Shown here: positions 21,873 through 31,629 of the stretch, one piece after another
Layout of the letters: every line of letters begins with the position of its first letter
Numbering within the stretch: the stretch's first letter is position 1
Assembly (NCBI GenBank): GCA_946415795.1
Contig: CAMKTW010000001.1
Location: forward strand, 1-39,377
Origin: an uncultured Bacteroidales bacterium
Lineage (GTDB): Bacteria; Bacteroidota; Bacteroidia; Bacteroidales; UBA932
Length of the DNA stretch: 39,377 nt
Reading direction: 5' to 3'
Translations under genes and position numbers: made by a program
The notes under the pieces: generated by a model
What the model saw: the letters and a program-made list of their open reading frames with translations, nothing else
What the model was told of the DNA's origin: nothing
Databases searched by the model: none

Positions 21873-24813
21873 CTCCGGTCACGAACTCTGCACCAAAGCG
21901 CCACTTCCCGTCAAAATCAAGATGACGGTTGAAGCGGCCGCCAACGTTCAGCTCCGGGCCAAGCCTGAATATGTGCCCCTGGATGGTGAGGACGGTACCA
22001 TAGGAGGCCATATGCTGCACTCCTGCCGGACTGCGGTTCACCGCATAATCTGCAAACGGAACCACATTGATACGCATCAGGTAGAGCAGTATCGGCACCG
22101 GATGCCAGTCATTGATATTGATGGGTATCGCATACTCTGCGGTAAGCTTGAAATAGTCGTACAGAGGCACTGATTTGTAACCCCTGGGCGCCTTTGACAA
22201 ATTCAGCATATAGCTGCCGGCATCCCCGTCGTCGAACCGCTTCTGGGCGCCTGCGGTGAACTTGAATCCCTGCAACTGGGTAAATCCGGGGACATAGCCA
22301 TAAACATATCCGTACAACCCCTTTCCAACCCCTGAATAGGATCCTCTGGCGTAAGCACCCTTGACCTCCGCACCAATACCCAGTCGAGGCATTATTGCCC
22401 CCTTGGGAATGGGGAGGACACTGTAGTAACGCAGTCCCGCCTCAATATCTCCGCTACCAACGCGCTCATCATCGCCCTGGATGAATTTATCGTTATTCCA
22501 GTTAACCGCTACGCGGGGAATAAAAGCCCTTTTCCACCCGCCGCTTGACAGGTTGATATTAGTGTATATCGATCCGGTGAGTTCCAGCGCGGGGCGGGGT
22601 GGTATGTATGATTGATCTACGCCGCGTCTAGAAATGACTTCGTCGTGATATCGGACGGCACTGGTGCCATAACCAATCCTGCGCTGGGGGCGGTCGTTAT
22701 AGTCTGCAGCTATCTCAAAGATTGGCCACAGGCCGCTGTAGTTGAAGTTGAAATGGCCCGCCACCCGCTTGTTGTGATAAGAGACTCCGGCAATCGCCAC
22801 CGCCGTACCCAACAGGTTCTGTGAAATGACTGTAACACCGGGCGCCGCCAGCTGGTAGTAGTGGTCGTAGCTCATATTCATTATGCGGTTCACACCGGCG
22901 TATATGGGCGCCCACGAGTGGAAATGAAGCAGATGCAGAGGCTTAAAGTAACGTTTGGCCGGGAGTGAATCCACCCGGGCACGGATCTCTGCCTGACGCT
23001 TGGCAGAGAGGGCTGGAGCCATCGTATCGGCCTGGGCAGAGAAACGTTCGGCATCGCTGAAAAGGAAAGGCTGGTCAAAATGGACATCTTCCCAGAGCAG
23101 GTCTGCACGAGTGGTCTTCACCGGACCGTAGCCGCGATGGTTGTAGTCGCTGTAATACAGCGTCCCAGTCTCATTGTCAAAATGGGGATATGCGGCTCCG
23201 AACATCGCGTTGGTAAGTTTCTGGGCGCGATGGGTGGCCGGATTGAAGGAGTATATGTTTGCGATGCCGTCCAGGTCGGTCTCGAACAGCAACCGGTTTC
23301 CTGCGCGCTGCAGGTTGAGTATGGAGCGGGTCTGGGGCTCGATCTCAACGCTCCACTGGGCAGAGGAATCTCCCACCGGGCGGGAATAGAGGCCCCACTG
23401 CCCGTCGCCGATGATGGCATCGACGTAAATCCGGTCCCCGACCCAGGCGGTGCTGTGTATCTGGCCGCCGCCGGGAGCCGCAATGCGGGCTATCTCATCC
23501 ATCGTGCCGGCATCCAGCAGCACTATCTGGGAGGTGCCGTCCAGGGCGTATTCGGTAACTGTCATACGGTCGCCCACAGGAGAGTAGGCCGGATTGAACC
23601 ACCGGGTACGGTGGGTGAGGGTACGCATACGGCCGGTGTTCAGGTCGTAGGAGCGGATCACGGAGTAGTTTTTCAATTCCCAGCGGGGGTGGGGGACTAC
23701 CTCCGACCAGACCAGGGTATGGTCGTCCTTCTTTATCACGAGGCTGGTATTGCTGCTGGTGGCAAAGGGACGTATGTAGTGCTCCTGCCCTTCAGCGTCT
23801 ATGGATATCAGCCGGCTGGCCTGGGTCATACTGGCCTTTACCGCCAATACTCCGCCGTCTACGGGGAGCACTGAGGTGTAATTGCCATAGTAGCCGTCGT
23901 CGTAACTGGTGAGCAGTTCTGCCACTGTGTAGGGAGCCCTCTCGATGAAATCTGCCCGCCACTTGTTTTTGAAGTAGTCCACGGCGCCGTGGAAGTTCTT
24001 GCGGCGGGTGCGGCCGGTATATTTCTGATAAGCCTTGTTCAGGATGCTCGGGTCGTACCAGTAGCGGGTGTAGTCGTGATATATGTCGCCGATTACATAG
24101 TAGTCGGAATTGTCCCGCATAAATGTCTCCATAATGTAGCCGAACGCGTACTTGCTGGGGATGAAATTGCGCACCGAGCCAAAGCGGTAGGTATCGTAGG
24201 AGCGGTTCTCTCCCGACAGGAAAGAGGCCCTGAAGGGCATCAGGAAGTTGGGGTCGCGTCCACGGCCGGCACTGGAGAAATCTGTCTCGGAGTGGACCGC
24301 ATCGCCCTCAAGCTCCCATCCGGAGGGATAAAAGCCGATGCCCAACCCCACAGACTGCTCTCCAAGCAGATACCGGAACACCTTGAAGGTGCCGGTGGTG
24401 AAGTGTGTCACCTGGCCGATGTGTCGCCCTTCGTGCATCGCCAGCTGGTGAACCCAGGTATCGGCAAAACCGCGATTGAACGGCGGGGTGGTGAAAATGT
24501 CCACCCTGCGCGGAGCCCACACCACTGTGGCGTTGCTGGAGAGGGTATAGGGGTGGAGAATCAGGGGAATCTCGCTGTTCTCTATTTTGAGCCCAACCTG
24601 TGTGCGGGGGCGGGCTATTTCAAAGTTATAGAGGTACTCCCGTGCCAGCGAATCCAGTCCGCCGGGATATATAACCCGGTAGTTATCCCCCTTTATTATG
24701 CTCCAGCGGGCGCCGGCGGGATCGGCTCCCAATTGGTAATACTGAGCCCCCGCCCCCAGCGAAAAGGCAAGCAGCAGCACAACGACGGATATGACTCTAT
24801 CGATTCTCTTCAT
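21862..24813 (-). CDS. Large outer-membrane protein: HExxH peptidase-like, beta-propeller and beta-barrel regions
   Basis: The 983-residue protein starts with a signal peptide (to about GAGA-Q, residue 24). Residues about 35-290 resemble the peptidase-MA type of gluzincin: HEGRH (H127, E128, H131) gives HExxH, and WELEGDAVHSE (E169) supplies the third zinc ligand. Residues about 300-620 contain repeated YxxxG / DLNTGRM and DGIANIYSFNPAT motifs of TolB-like propeller repeats. From about 650 the sequence alternates aromatic beta-strands and ends in WRFGAEFVTGVNL, as in outer-membrane barrels. It would place a protease-like head on the periplasmic or outer face. The gene overlaps the end of uvrC by 17 nt, so it is the third gene of that operon. 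The substrate is unknown. Confidence 0.7.
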   Translation of the reverse strand: MKRIDRVISVVVLLLAFSLGAGAQYYQLGADPAGARWSIIKGDNYRVIYPGGLDSLAREYLYNFEIARPRTQVGLKIENSEIPLILHPYTLSSNATVVWAPRRVDIFTTPPFNRGFADTWVHQLAMHEGRHIGQVTHFTTGTFKVFRYLLGEQSVGLGIGFYPSGWELEGDAVHSETDFSSAGRGRDPNFLMPFRASFLSGENRSYDTYRFGSVRNFIPSKYAFGYIMETFMRDNSDYYVIGDIYHDYTRYWYDPSILNKAYQKYTGRTRRKNFHGAVDYFKNKWRADFIERAPYTVAELLTSYDDGYYGNYTSVLPVDGGVLAVKASMTQASRLISIDAEGQEHYIRPFATSSNTSLVIKKDDHTLVWSEVVPHPRWELKNYSVIRSYDLNTGRMRTLTHRTRWFNPAYSPVGDRMTVTEYALDGTSQIVLLDAGTMDEIARIAAPGGGQIHSTAWVGDRIYVDAIIGDGQWGLYSRPVGDSSAQWSVEIEPQTRSILNLQRAGNRLLFETDLDGIANIYSFNPATHRAQKLTNAMFGAAYPHFDNETGTLYYSDYNHRGYGPVKTTRADLLWEDVHFDQPFLFSDAERFSAQADTMAPALSAKRQAEIRARVDSLPAKRYFKPLHLLHFHSWAPIYAGVNRIMNMSYDHYYQLAAPGVTVISQNLLGTAVAIAGVSYHNKRVAGHFNFNYSGLWPIFEIAADYNDRPQRRIGYGTSAVRYHDEVISRRGVDQSYIPPRPALELTGSIYTNINLSSGGWKRAFIPRVAVNWNNDKFIQGDDERVGSGDIEAGLRYYSVLPIPKGAIMPRLGIGAEVKGAYARGSYSGVGKGLYGYVYGYVPGFTQLQGFKFTAGAQKRFDDGDAGSYMLNLSKAPRGYKSVPLYDYFKLTAEYAIPININDWHPVPILLYLMRINVVPFADYAVNRSPAGVQHMASYGTVLTIQGHIFRLGPELNVGGRFNRHLDFDGKWRFGAEFVTGVNL

Positions 24814-26593
24814 TAAAATAGGCGTAAACGTTTGCAGCTACTTTTTTACCCACGACCTCTTCCAAATCGTGAAGAGATGCCTCTTTAATCCGCTTTACGC
24901 TCTTGAAACGGGTCAACAGCCTGGCGGCCGTAGCTTCGCCGACCAGCGGAATCTCTGCAAGTTGCGAGCCAATCTGACTCTTTGAGCGCAAGTTACGGTG
25001 ATGGGTTATGCCAAACCTGTGAGCCTCGTCGCGGATTTGCATCAGCACCTTCAGTGAGGTGGAGTTCTTGTCTAGGAAAAGGGGATATGGATCGCCGGGG
25101 CGTATTATCTCCTCCAGCCGCTTGGCAAGTCCCACGGCGCACACCTTATCGGCAATGCCCAGCTCGTGCAGCGCCTCCATCGCGAAGTGCAGCTGGCCGC
25201 GGCCGCCGTCTATCACGATCAGCTGCGGGAGGGGCTCTCCCTCAGAGAGCAAACGCGAATAGCGGCGGTTCACCACCTCTTTCATAGAGGCATAGTCGTT
25301 GGCTCCCACCACGGTCTTTATGTTGAAATGGCGGTAATCTTTTTTGCTCGGTCGGCACTCGCGGAACACCACGCACGATGCTACCGGATTGGTCCCCTGG
25401 ATGTTGGAGTTGTCGAAACACTCTATGTGACGCGGCAGATCCTGCATCCCCAAATCGCGTTTTAAAGACTCCATCACCCTCATATTGTATTCATCAGGAT
25501 TGACCTTCTCCTCGTGGCGGTATTTTTCTACCTTGAGCGCTCCGGCGTTCTTCTGGCTGAGGCGCAGCAGTTCCAGCTTCTGCCCACGTTGCGGCACAAT
25601 GACCTCAACCCCTGAGAATTCGCCTCCAGGGGCAAACGGCACCACCACCTCCTTTGACAGCGCCCCGAACTTGGATATCATCTCTGCTATGAATGTGGCC
25701 AGAACCTCCTCTTCAGGTTCCTCTATGCGCGCCTCCAGCTCCATATTGAAGCTCTGCACCACGCACCCCTCGCGGATTCGCAAAAAATTGCAGAAGTGCT
25801 CCTGTCCTTCGCTCACCATAGAGAAGACGTCGGTGTCGCTCATCGTCTGGTTCACAATGGCAGATTTGGAGTAGTGGCGCTCCAGCAGCATTGCCCGCTC
25901 CTTATAGACCTGGGCCTGTTCGTATTCCAGGCGCGCCGCCGCCGCCGCCATTTTTTCCCGGTTCTCCCGGATAAGGCCGCGGGCCCCTCCGGAGAGCAGC
26001 GTCTCCACCGACGATATCATTGCATCGTAACCATCGCGACTGATGCGTCCCACGCACGGTGCGCTGCACCTTCCCAGATGTGCGTTCAGGCACACCTTGA
26101 ACTTGCCGGCGGCGATTGCCTCGTCCGACAGGCGCATCTTGCAGGTGCGAAGGGAGTAGAGCTGCGCGATAAGCTCCAGCATCGCGTGGGCGTAGGATGC
26201 ATTACTGTAAGGCCCGAAATAGCGGCTGCCGTCTTTTGCCAGGCGGCGGGTCAGCATAACCCTTGGGTAGGGCTCTTTCTTTATCACTATCCAGGGGTAT
26301 GTCTTGCTGTCTTTAAGGAGTATGTTATAGCGGGGCTGGAGCTTCTTTATAAGGTTGTTCTCCAGCAGCAGGGCATCCTGTTCCGTCTCCACCACGGCAA
26401 AAATCATATCGGCAACCTTGCTTACCATCACCCTGGTCTTGCGGTCCAGGCTTTCCGGAGGTCGGAAGTATTGCGAGACGCGACGGTGGAGGTCCTTGGC
26501 CTTGCCCACATATATCACCTCCCCCTCTCTGTCAAGAAAGCGATACACGCCCGGCGAGTGGGGCAGCAGGCTGACTTTTTCCCTTACATTCAA
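24797..26593 (-). CDS. uvrC: UvrABC excinuclease subunit C
   Basis: UvrC makes both incisions in nucleotide excision repair. The 598-residue protein has the N-terminal GIY-YIG nuclease (PGVYRFLDREGEVIYVGKAKDL), a UVR motif that binds UvrB near residue 210, and the RNase H-like C-terminal nuclease (IECFDNSNIQGT, LIVIDGGRGQL). The end carries helix-hairpin-helix motifs (IPLVGEATAARLLTRF). Length is normal. Its ATG overlaps the DUF2723 stop by 4 nt (ATGA), so translation is likely coupled. Confidence 0.97.
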   Translation of the reverse strand: MNVREKVSLLPHSPGVYRFLDREGEVIYVGKAKDLHRRVSQYFRPPESLDRKTRVMVSKVADMIFAVVETEQDALLLENNLIKKLQPRYNILLKDSKTYPWIVIKKEPYPRVMLTRRLAKDGSRYFGPYSNASYAHAMLELIAQLYSLRTCKMRLSDEAIAAGKFKVCLNAHLGRCSAPCVGRISRDGYDAMISSVETLLSGGARGLIRENREKMAAAAARLEYEQAQVYKERAMLLERHYSKSAIVNQTMSDTDVFSMVSEGQEHFCNFLRIREGCVVQSFNMELEARIEEPEEEVLATFIAEMISKFGALSKEVVVPFAPGGEFSGVEVIVPQRGQKLELLRLSQKNAGALKVEKYRHEEKVNPDEYNMRVMESLKRDLGMQDLPRHIECFDNSNIQGTNPVASCVVFRECRPSKKDYRHFNIKTVVGANDYASMKEVVNRRYSRLLSEGEPLPQLIVIDGGRGQLHFAMEALHELGIADKVCAVGLAKRLEEIIRPGDPYPLFLDKNSTSLKVLMQIRDEAHRFGITHHRNLRSKSQIGSQLAEIPLVGEATAARLLTRFKSVKRIKEASLHDLEEVVGKKVAANVYAYFNEENR

Positions 26594-29500
26594 TCGGCCA
26601 GAGACTTGATGCTGTTGTTAATCCAGTCGTATTCTTCCTGATAGCCGCTTGCGCGGAACAGGTTTGCCAGGTAGGTGACATACTGCATCTCACGATCCAG
26701 GGTTTCCTCGTCCAGTATGTCGCCGTGGAACGGCTGGCTGGAATATACCATAGATTTGAGCGCCTCTTCCATATATGCACGGGAGAGGGCCTGGGCCTTC
26801 TCAAAGCGCCCCAGGGTAAGATAGTGGTCGATGGAGGTTAGAACCTCGTATTCGTTAGACCCCCGGATTATCGCAATATCGTAAGGGATATTCTTAGCCG
26901 GGGTCACTTCATAGCAGCGGTCCAGCACCGCCTCCGCCTCTTCAAAGCGGAATTCGCTGATAAGCTTGGCGGCCACCTGGTTAAAGATGCCGCGCACCGG
27001 CGTCACACTGCTGAAGGCGTAGAGATTGAAGTAATCAAAGTTGATGGTGGTGTCCTTCAGGCTGTCAAAGCGGTAATCCTCCATCACCATACGGTACATC
27101 TTGTCAAGGTCCATCTGTTTTGCCTCGGAACCCTGAGGGCACTCTATCGGGACAATCTTGTATGCATAACCGTCAAACTGAAGGTATTTGCCAATCTCAA
27201 AGGTGCAGTCACCGTTCTGGCTCACAAAGTAAATGGGCCGGTCCCACTTGTAGTTGTTCAGTATGTCAAGCAGTATCAGGTCGGTCTTGGTAATCACGCT
27301 GCTGTCGTCCGGAATCTTAAGCTCCAGTGCGTCCAGCATCTTGTCGGCGTCTTTTCCCAGTACGATGCCGGCTTCAAGCGCTTTCTCCTTGTCCACAGGC
27401 ACAATTATGGTGCGGCTGGCCACCACACCGCTGCTGCCGCTGCGGTACTTGGGGTTGGTGAACACCGTCATCACCTCCTCTACGGTGGCGGGACGGCCGA
27501 AGGCGTCGATCACCTGCACAAAATCGTTGGTGCCGTAGAGATAATCCCTGCGCGGCAGCGAAATCGGGAGCGGGGCCGACTTGTTGCTGCGGCATTTCAT
27601 CTGGTCTATATACCAGTCCATCCCGAGCAGCGATGTGTTCATTATGCGGACATCGGTGCGGATACCCTCTACCTCCTGTGCATACCACAGGGGGAAGGTG
27701 TCATTGTCGCCGTGGGTAATCAGGATACCGTTCTCTTCGCAGCTGTTCAAATAGTTGTATGCCTCCTCTATCGAGGTGTAGCGGCCACTTCGGTCGTGGT
27801 CGTCCCAGTTCTGGCAACCCATCAGGACCGCCACCGCAATGGCCAGGACGCTTGCCGCAGAGGCTGTTGCCACAGAGGTGCCGGCAGCAACCTTCTCGCC
27901 GTTCTCGCGGGCGATACCCTTGCCCGTCAGGTTGTCTAACCAGTCTTTAATGGCCATCACCGCCAGTCCTATCCAGATTGCGAACACATAGAAAGAGCCC
28001 GCGTATGCGTAGTCGCGCTCACGCGGCTGGTAGGGGGTCTGGTTGAGGTAAATGATTATGGCGATGCCTGTCAGGAAAAACAACAGGAAGGTGATCCAGC
28101 CGTTGCGACCGTCGTGTTTGAGCTGGAAGAACAGCCCTATCAGACCCAGTATCAACGGGAGGAAATAGTAGTGGTTCTTGGCCTTGTTGTGCGCTATGTA
28201 GTCGGGGGCGAGGCTCTGGTCGCCCAGGCGTATCTCGTCCAGGAACTTTATGCCGCTCTCCCAGTTGCCGCAGGAGGGGTCTCCCGGCACCTGGCCCTGA
28301 AGGTCGTTCTGACGCCCCACAAAGTTCCAGAAGAAGTAGCGGAAATACATATAACTCAGCTGATAGTCAAAGAAGTAGCGCAGATTGTCGCGCATCCTGG
28401 GCATCTGGGTCTTCTTCAGGCTGCCGTCGGCCATACGGACTGTCTTTGTCTTGAAATCGCCCATAGTGTAGGCGTCGTAGAATTGCTCGTGAGTGCGGGA
28501 CTGCGTGCTCCACATACGGGGGAAGAGCATCTTTGCCCCCATAGGGTAATCGGGCTCCAGCGGCTTGGCTGTCTTGAAGTATTTATCGTCAAGTTTGGTC
28601 CAGTAGGTACCGTCCTTGATGTCATATACAGATTTGTAGCTCTCTCCAAACACCACCGGCTTGCTGCCGTACTGCTCCCGGTTTATATAACGCACCAGCG
28701 TGTAGGGGTTGTCCGGAGAGTATTCGTTTGTGGGCGGATTTGCGTTGGCGCGGATTACCACCACGGCAAATACAGAATAGCCTATAAGGATGGCGGTGAA
28801 GGCCAGCGTCAGGGTGTGGGCTACCGCCTTTTCGCGGCGCCGGAAATAACGCAGCAAGGCAAAGCAGGCGGCAAACATCAGCAGGGCCAGTATAGACGCC
28901 CCCAGGTTGAATGGTGCGCCCAGGCTGTTTACAAAGAAGCGGTCAAAGCTGGCGATGACCCTTGGCACCCACGGGATGATGATAAAGAGTATGAGCGCCA
29001 GCACCAGAGCAGAAATGGCCAACATCAGCACCCCTCTCCAGAAGGTCATCTTCTCTCCCTCGTGACTCTTGTAATAGTATATGAACACTATTACCGGTAT
29101 TACGAGCAGGCTGAGCAGATGGATGCCGATGGAGAGTCCCAGCAACAGCGCAATGAACACCAGCCAGCGGTCGTTATACGGCTCCCCGTAGTGCTCTTCC
29201 CACTTCAGGATAGCCCAGAACACTATAGCTGTCACAAGACTGGACATCGCATACACCTCGCCCTCAACCGCAGAGAACCAGAAGGTATCGGAGAAACAGT
29301 AGGCCAGCGCCCCGGCAGCTCCCGCCCCCAGCACGGCTATCGCCGCCCCGTTGGTGAGCGCCTTTCCCCGCCGCTCCAGCAACCTCCTGCCAAAATGGAC
29401 GATGGTCAAAAACAGGAAGAAGATGGTGAAGGCAGAGCACACGGCACTGCAGCAGTTCACCGCCGCAGCCGCGTGTTCCGGCCCGGTAAACATCGTGAAG

Positions 29501-29694
29501 AAACGGGCAATCAGCTGGAACATAGGGTTTCCCGGGGGATGACCCACCTCCAGTTTGTATGAAGACGCTATGAATTCGCCGCAGTCCCAGAAACTGGCGG
29601 TAGGCTCAATGGTGGAAAGATATACGCAAGAAGAGAGGACAAGTATTACTATTGCCAGTATGTTCTTGATTCTCTCAAATAATTTTTTCTCCAT
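26590..29694 (-). CDS. DUF2723 / TMEM260-like GT-C membrane protein
   Basis: The protein has 1034 residues with about a dozen transmembrane segments in the first 640. Family landmarks near the N-terminus are TIEPTASFWDCGEFIASSY (the D..E pair is the likely metal/sugar-donor site) and GHPPGNPMFQL. A soluble C-terminal half with helical, TPR-like ends follows. DUF2723 proteins are related to protein O-mannosyltransferase-type GT-C enzymes, so a glycosyltransferase acting on exported proteins is likely, though unproven here. The ATG at 29694 is chosen because upstream codons are low-complexity leader and antisense to the SUI1 gene. The -7 element TACATTTG lies 31 nt upstream. It leads an operon with uvrC and the large outer-membrane protein. 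Confidence 0.85.
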   Translation of the reverse strand: MEKKLFERIKNILAIVILVLSSCVYLSTIEPTASFWDCGEFIASSYKLEVGHPPGNPMFQLIARFFTMFTGPEHAAAAVNCCSAVCSAFTIFFLFLTIVHFGRRLLERRGKALTNGAAIAVLGAGAAGALAYCFSDTFWFSAVEGEVYAMSSLVTAIVFWAILKWEEHYGEPYNDRWLVFIALLLGLSIGIHLLSLLVIPVIVFIYYYKSHEGEKMTFWRGVLMLAISALVLALILFIIIPWVPRVIASFDRFFVNSLGAPFNLGASILALLMFAACFALLRYFRRREKAVAHTLTLAFTAILIGYSVFAVVVIRANANPPTNEYSPDNPYTLVRYINREQYGSKPVVFGESYKSVYDIKDGTYWTKLDDKYFKTAKPLEPDYPMGAKMLFPRMWSTQSRTHEQFYDAYTMGDFKTKTVRMADGSLKKTQMPRMRDNLRYFFDYQLSYMYFRYFFWNFVGRQNDLQGQVPGDPSCGNWESGIKFLDEIRLGDQSLAPDYIAHNKAKNHYYFLPLILGLIGLFFQLKHDGRNGWITFLLFFLTGIAIIIYLNQTPYQPRERDYAYAGSFYVFAIWIGLAVMAIKDWLDNLTGKGIARENGEKVAAGTSVATASAASVLAIAVAVLMGCQNWDDHDRSGRYTSIEEAYNYLNSCEENGILITHGDNDTFPLWYAQEVEGIRTDVRIMNTSLLGMDWYIDQMKCRSNKSAPLPISLPRRDYLYGTNDFVQVIDAFGRPATVEEVMTVFTNPKYRSGSSGVVASRTIIVPVDKEKALEAGIVLGKDADKMLDALELKIPDDSSVITKTDLILLDILNNYKWDRPIYFVSQNGDCTFEIGKYLQFDGYAYKIVPIECPQGSEAKQMDLDKMYRMVMEDYRFDSLKDTTINFDYFNLYAFSSVTPVRGIFNQVAAKLISEFRFEEAEAVLDRCYEVTPAKNIPYDIAIIRGSNEYEVLTSIDHYLTLGRFEKAQALSRAYMEEALKSMVYSSQPFHGDILDEETLDREMQYVTYLANLFRASGYQEEYDWINNSIKSLAD

Positions 29695-29725
29695 AAAAAC
29701 TTTGCAAAGTCCGTCTATATTACGA

Positions 29726-29761
29726 CAAATGTACGAATTAGTTTTTTTATAACTAAATTTG
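29726..29761. promoter_or_regulatory. Divergent -7 elements for the DUF2723 operon and SUI1
   Basis: Minus strand TACATTTG at 29733-29726; plus strand TAAATTTG at 29754-29761. Both fit TAnnTTTG. The gap between the two start codons is 88 bp and AT-rich. Clear -33 elements are not seen. Confidence 0.5.
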
Positions 29762-29782
29762 CAGCCGTAAATCGCTTCCGCT

Positions 29783-30130
29783 ATGTCCAACGACTGGAAA
29801 AACCGCCTGGGTGTCGTGTACTCCACAGACCCCAACTTCAAATATGTCACACAGGACGACATTGACCAGGAGCCGGAGACCCTCCCGGCTGAGCGCCAGA
29901 AGCTGGTGGTGGCCATTGACCGCCGGAACCGCGGCGGGAAGCAGGTTACTGTGGTGAACGGATTCGTGGGGCGGGAAGACGACCTTGCCTCCCTGGCAAA
30001 GACCCTTAAGACTAAATGCGGCGTAGGCGGGAGCGCCAAGGACGGCCAGATAATTATCCAGGGCGATATGCGCGACCGCATCGTAGATATCCTGTTATCG
30101 ATGGGCTACAAGGCAAAACGCGGCAACTGA
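29783..30130 (+). CDS. SUI1/eIF1-family translation factor (YciH-like)
   Basis: The 115-residue cytoplasmic protein has the SUI1 fold signature: DRRNRGGKQVTVVNGFVG, then LAKTLKTKCGVGGSAKDGQI and RDRIVDILLSMGY. Bacterial homologues (YciH) resemble eIF1 and affect start-codon fidelity under stress. The first 35 residues are a family-typical linker (LGVVYSTDPNF). It begins a plus-strand run whose next gene starts 1 nt after its stop. Confidence 0.93.
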   Translation: MSNDWKNRLGVVYSTDPNFKYVTQDDIDQEPETLPAERQKLVVAIDRRNRGGKQVTVVNGFVGREDDLASLAKTLKTKCGVGGSAKDGQIIIQGDMRDRIVDILLSMGYKAKRGN

Positions 30131-30131
30131 T

Positions 30132-30833
30132 ATGTTCTCTTTTCTGCAGGCGATAGGGCAGGACTGCTGGCAGTCCAGTGAGTTGATGACGGTTGTGGGG
30201 GAAAACTTCCCCTCGGCGGTTATCGAAAGTCACCCTGCGCTGACCACCTATGCGCTATTGCTCTGCCTGCTCTATTTTATGGTTTTTGTGGAGAACTCGT
30301 TCATCTCAATCCTGATATCGTGGCGTTCACTGTTCAACCGGATTGCGCTGGAAGATACGCTGGCCAACAAAAACCTGATTTACGCCATCAACAACACCGC
30401 CCTGCTTTGTGTACCCACGGTCTCCCTGGTGCTCTATTTCCTGAACATATCGCCGCTCAATTTTGTATTTATCCTGGCGGCGATGGCTGTCTTCGTGCTG
30501 GCGCATCTGGGGCTTTTCCTGCTGACAGGATGGCTTAAATACTGCCCGGATATGATGCGCACGGTCTCCATCTGCGGCCGGATGCACCTTATCGTGTTCA
30601 CTACCGTGTCGCTGTTGCTGCTCATCGTGGTGCGGCTGGCGGGCATCACATCGTCTGTTTTCCCAACTGTTTTCCTTGCAGCGGTCTTTGGTCTGCTGTT
30701 CATTTTACGCGCCAACCGCAGCCTGAGGATTTTTAGAGAAAATAATTATTCATTATTATTTTGGTTTTTGTACCTTTGCACGCTCGAAATACTGCCCCTG
30801 GGGCTTTTAATTTGCGCACTCATCCGCATATGA
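30132..30833 (+). CDS. DUF4271 integral membrane protein
   Basis: The 233-residue protein has about six transmembrane segments and few polar regions, typical of DUF4271, which in Bacteroidetes is usually found directly upstream of the uroporphyrinogen-III synthase gene, as here. Its role is unknown. It starts 1 nt after SUI1, and its TGA overlaps the hemD ATG (ATGA). The last 40 codons are unusually AT-rich, consistent with a promoter for hemD lying inside the gene. Confidence 0.85.
   Translation: MFSFLQAIGQDCWQSSELMTVVGENFPSAVIESHPALTTYALLLCLLYFMVFVENSFISILISWRSLFNRIALEDTLANKNLIYAINNTALLCVPTVSLVLYFLNISPLNFVFILAAMAVFVLAHLGLFLLTGWLKYCPDMMRTVSICGRMHLIVFTTVSLLLLIVVRLAGITSSVFPTVFLAAVFGLLFILRANRSLRIFRENNYSLLFWFLYLCTLEILPLGLLICALIRI
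30771..30778 (+). promoter_or_regulatory. Internal -7 element before hemD
   Basis: TACCTTTG lies inside the DUF4271 coding sequence in an AT-rich tract (30730-30770), 51 nt before the hemD ATG. It could give hemD-rnpA-yidD its own transcript. There is no clean -33 match. Confidence 0.4.
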
Positions 30834-31579
30834 TAGATTTAAGAGGAAAGAAAATTCTGATTGCCCAGCCCGCACCCAAGAACAGTTCGCCTTACACAGA
30901 GCTTGAAACCAGGTATATGCTCTCGTTTGACTTCTGTCCTTTTTTTACGGTAAAGCCGGTCTCTACCCGCGATTTCCGTGCACAGCGCGTAAATATACTG
31001 GACCACACTGCCATCGTGTTCACGTCGCGCAGCGTGATAGACGCCTTCTTCCAAATCTGCGAGCAGATGCGCGTAACCGTCCCGGAGGATATGAAGTATT
31101 TCTGCCAGAACCAGCAGATTGCCCTCTACCTGCAGAAGTATATTGTATATCGCAAGCGCAAAATCTTCTTTGGTGACGGCAAGCCGCTGTCTGTTGTGGA
31201 TGCCATCGGCAATAAGCATAAAAACGAAAAATTCCTCATAGCCTGCACCGACAGCCTGCGTGCCGATCTGGCGAAGGCCTTTGACAAGGCAGGCTTCAAA
31301 TATGGAAGCGCGGTGTTTATGAACACCGTTGTGAGCGACATAAAGCATCTTGACATGGCAAGCTACAGCGCACTGGTGTTTTACAGCCCGTGCGACGTAC
31401 GCTCGCTGCTGGAAAACTACCCCGATTTCAAACAGAACGGCCTGGTGCTGGCAACCTTTGGCGTAAATACCGCAAAGGCGGCAGAAGAGGCCGGCCTCAA
31501 GATTGAAATCACTGCCCCCACACCGGAGGCGCCGTCTATTGCACAGGCACTTAATCTCTACTGCAGCAAGCTTTCATAG
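30830..31579 (+). CDS. hemD: Uroporphyrinogen-III synthase
   Basis: HemD closes and inverts ring D of hydroxymethylbilane to give uroporphyrinogen III in tetrapyrrole synthesis. The protein has 250 residues from the ATG at 30830; the frame is open further upstream but the ATG overlaps the DUF4271 stop as expected. The low-conservation HemD pattern is visible in AIVFTSRSVIDAFF, LVFYSPCDVRSLLEN and VLATFGVNTAKAAEEAGL. The context (DUF4271-hemD-rnpA-yidD) is common in Bacteroidetes and supports the call. Confidence 0.88.
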   Translation: MIDLRGKKILIAQPAPKNSSPYTELETRYMLSFDFCPFFTVKPVSTRDFRAQRVNILDHTAIVFTSRSVIDAFFQICEQMRVTVPEDMKYFCQNQQIALYLQKYIVYRKRKIFFGDGKPLSVVDAIGNKHKNEKFLIACTDSLRADLAKAFDKAGFKYGSAVFMNTVVSDIKHLDMASYSALVFYSPCDVRSLLENYPDFKQNGLVLATFGVNTAKAAEEAGLKIEITAPTPEAPSIAQALNLYCSKLS

Positions 31580-31629
31580 CGGCTGCACCTTTTACCATTT
31601 CCCGCAAGCAACCCGCAATACCGCAGCCC

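Noticed and set aside
28114..29562. Long plus-strand open frame (482 codons) opposite the DUF2723 gene
   Set aside because: It is antisense to a clearly conserved coding sequence and its translation matches no family. It is a by-product of codon bias on the other strand.
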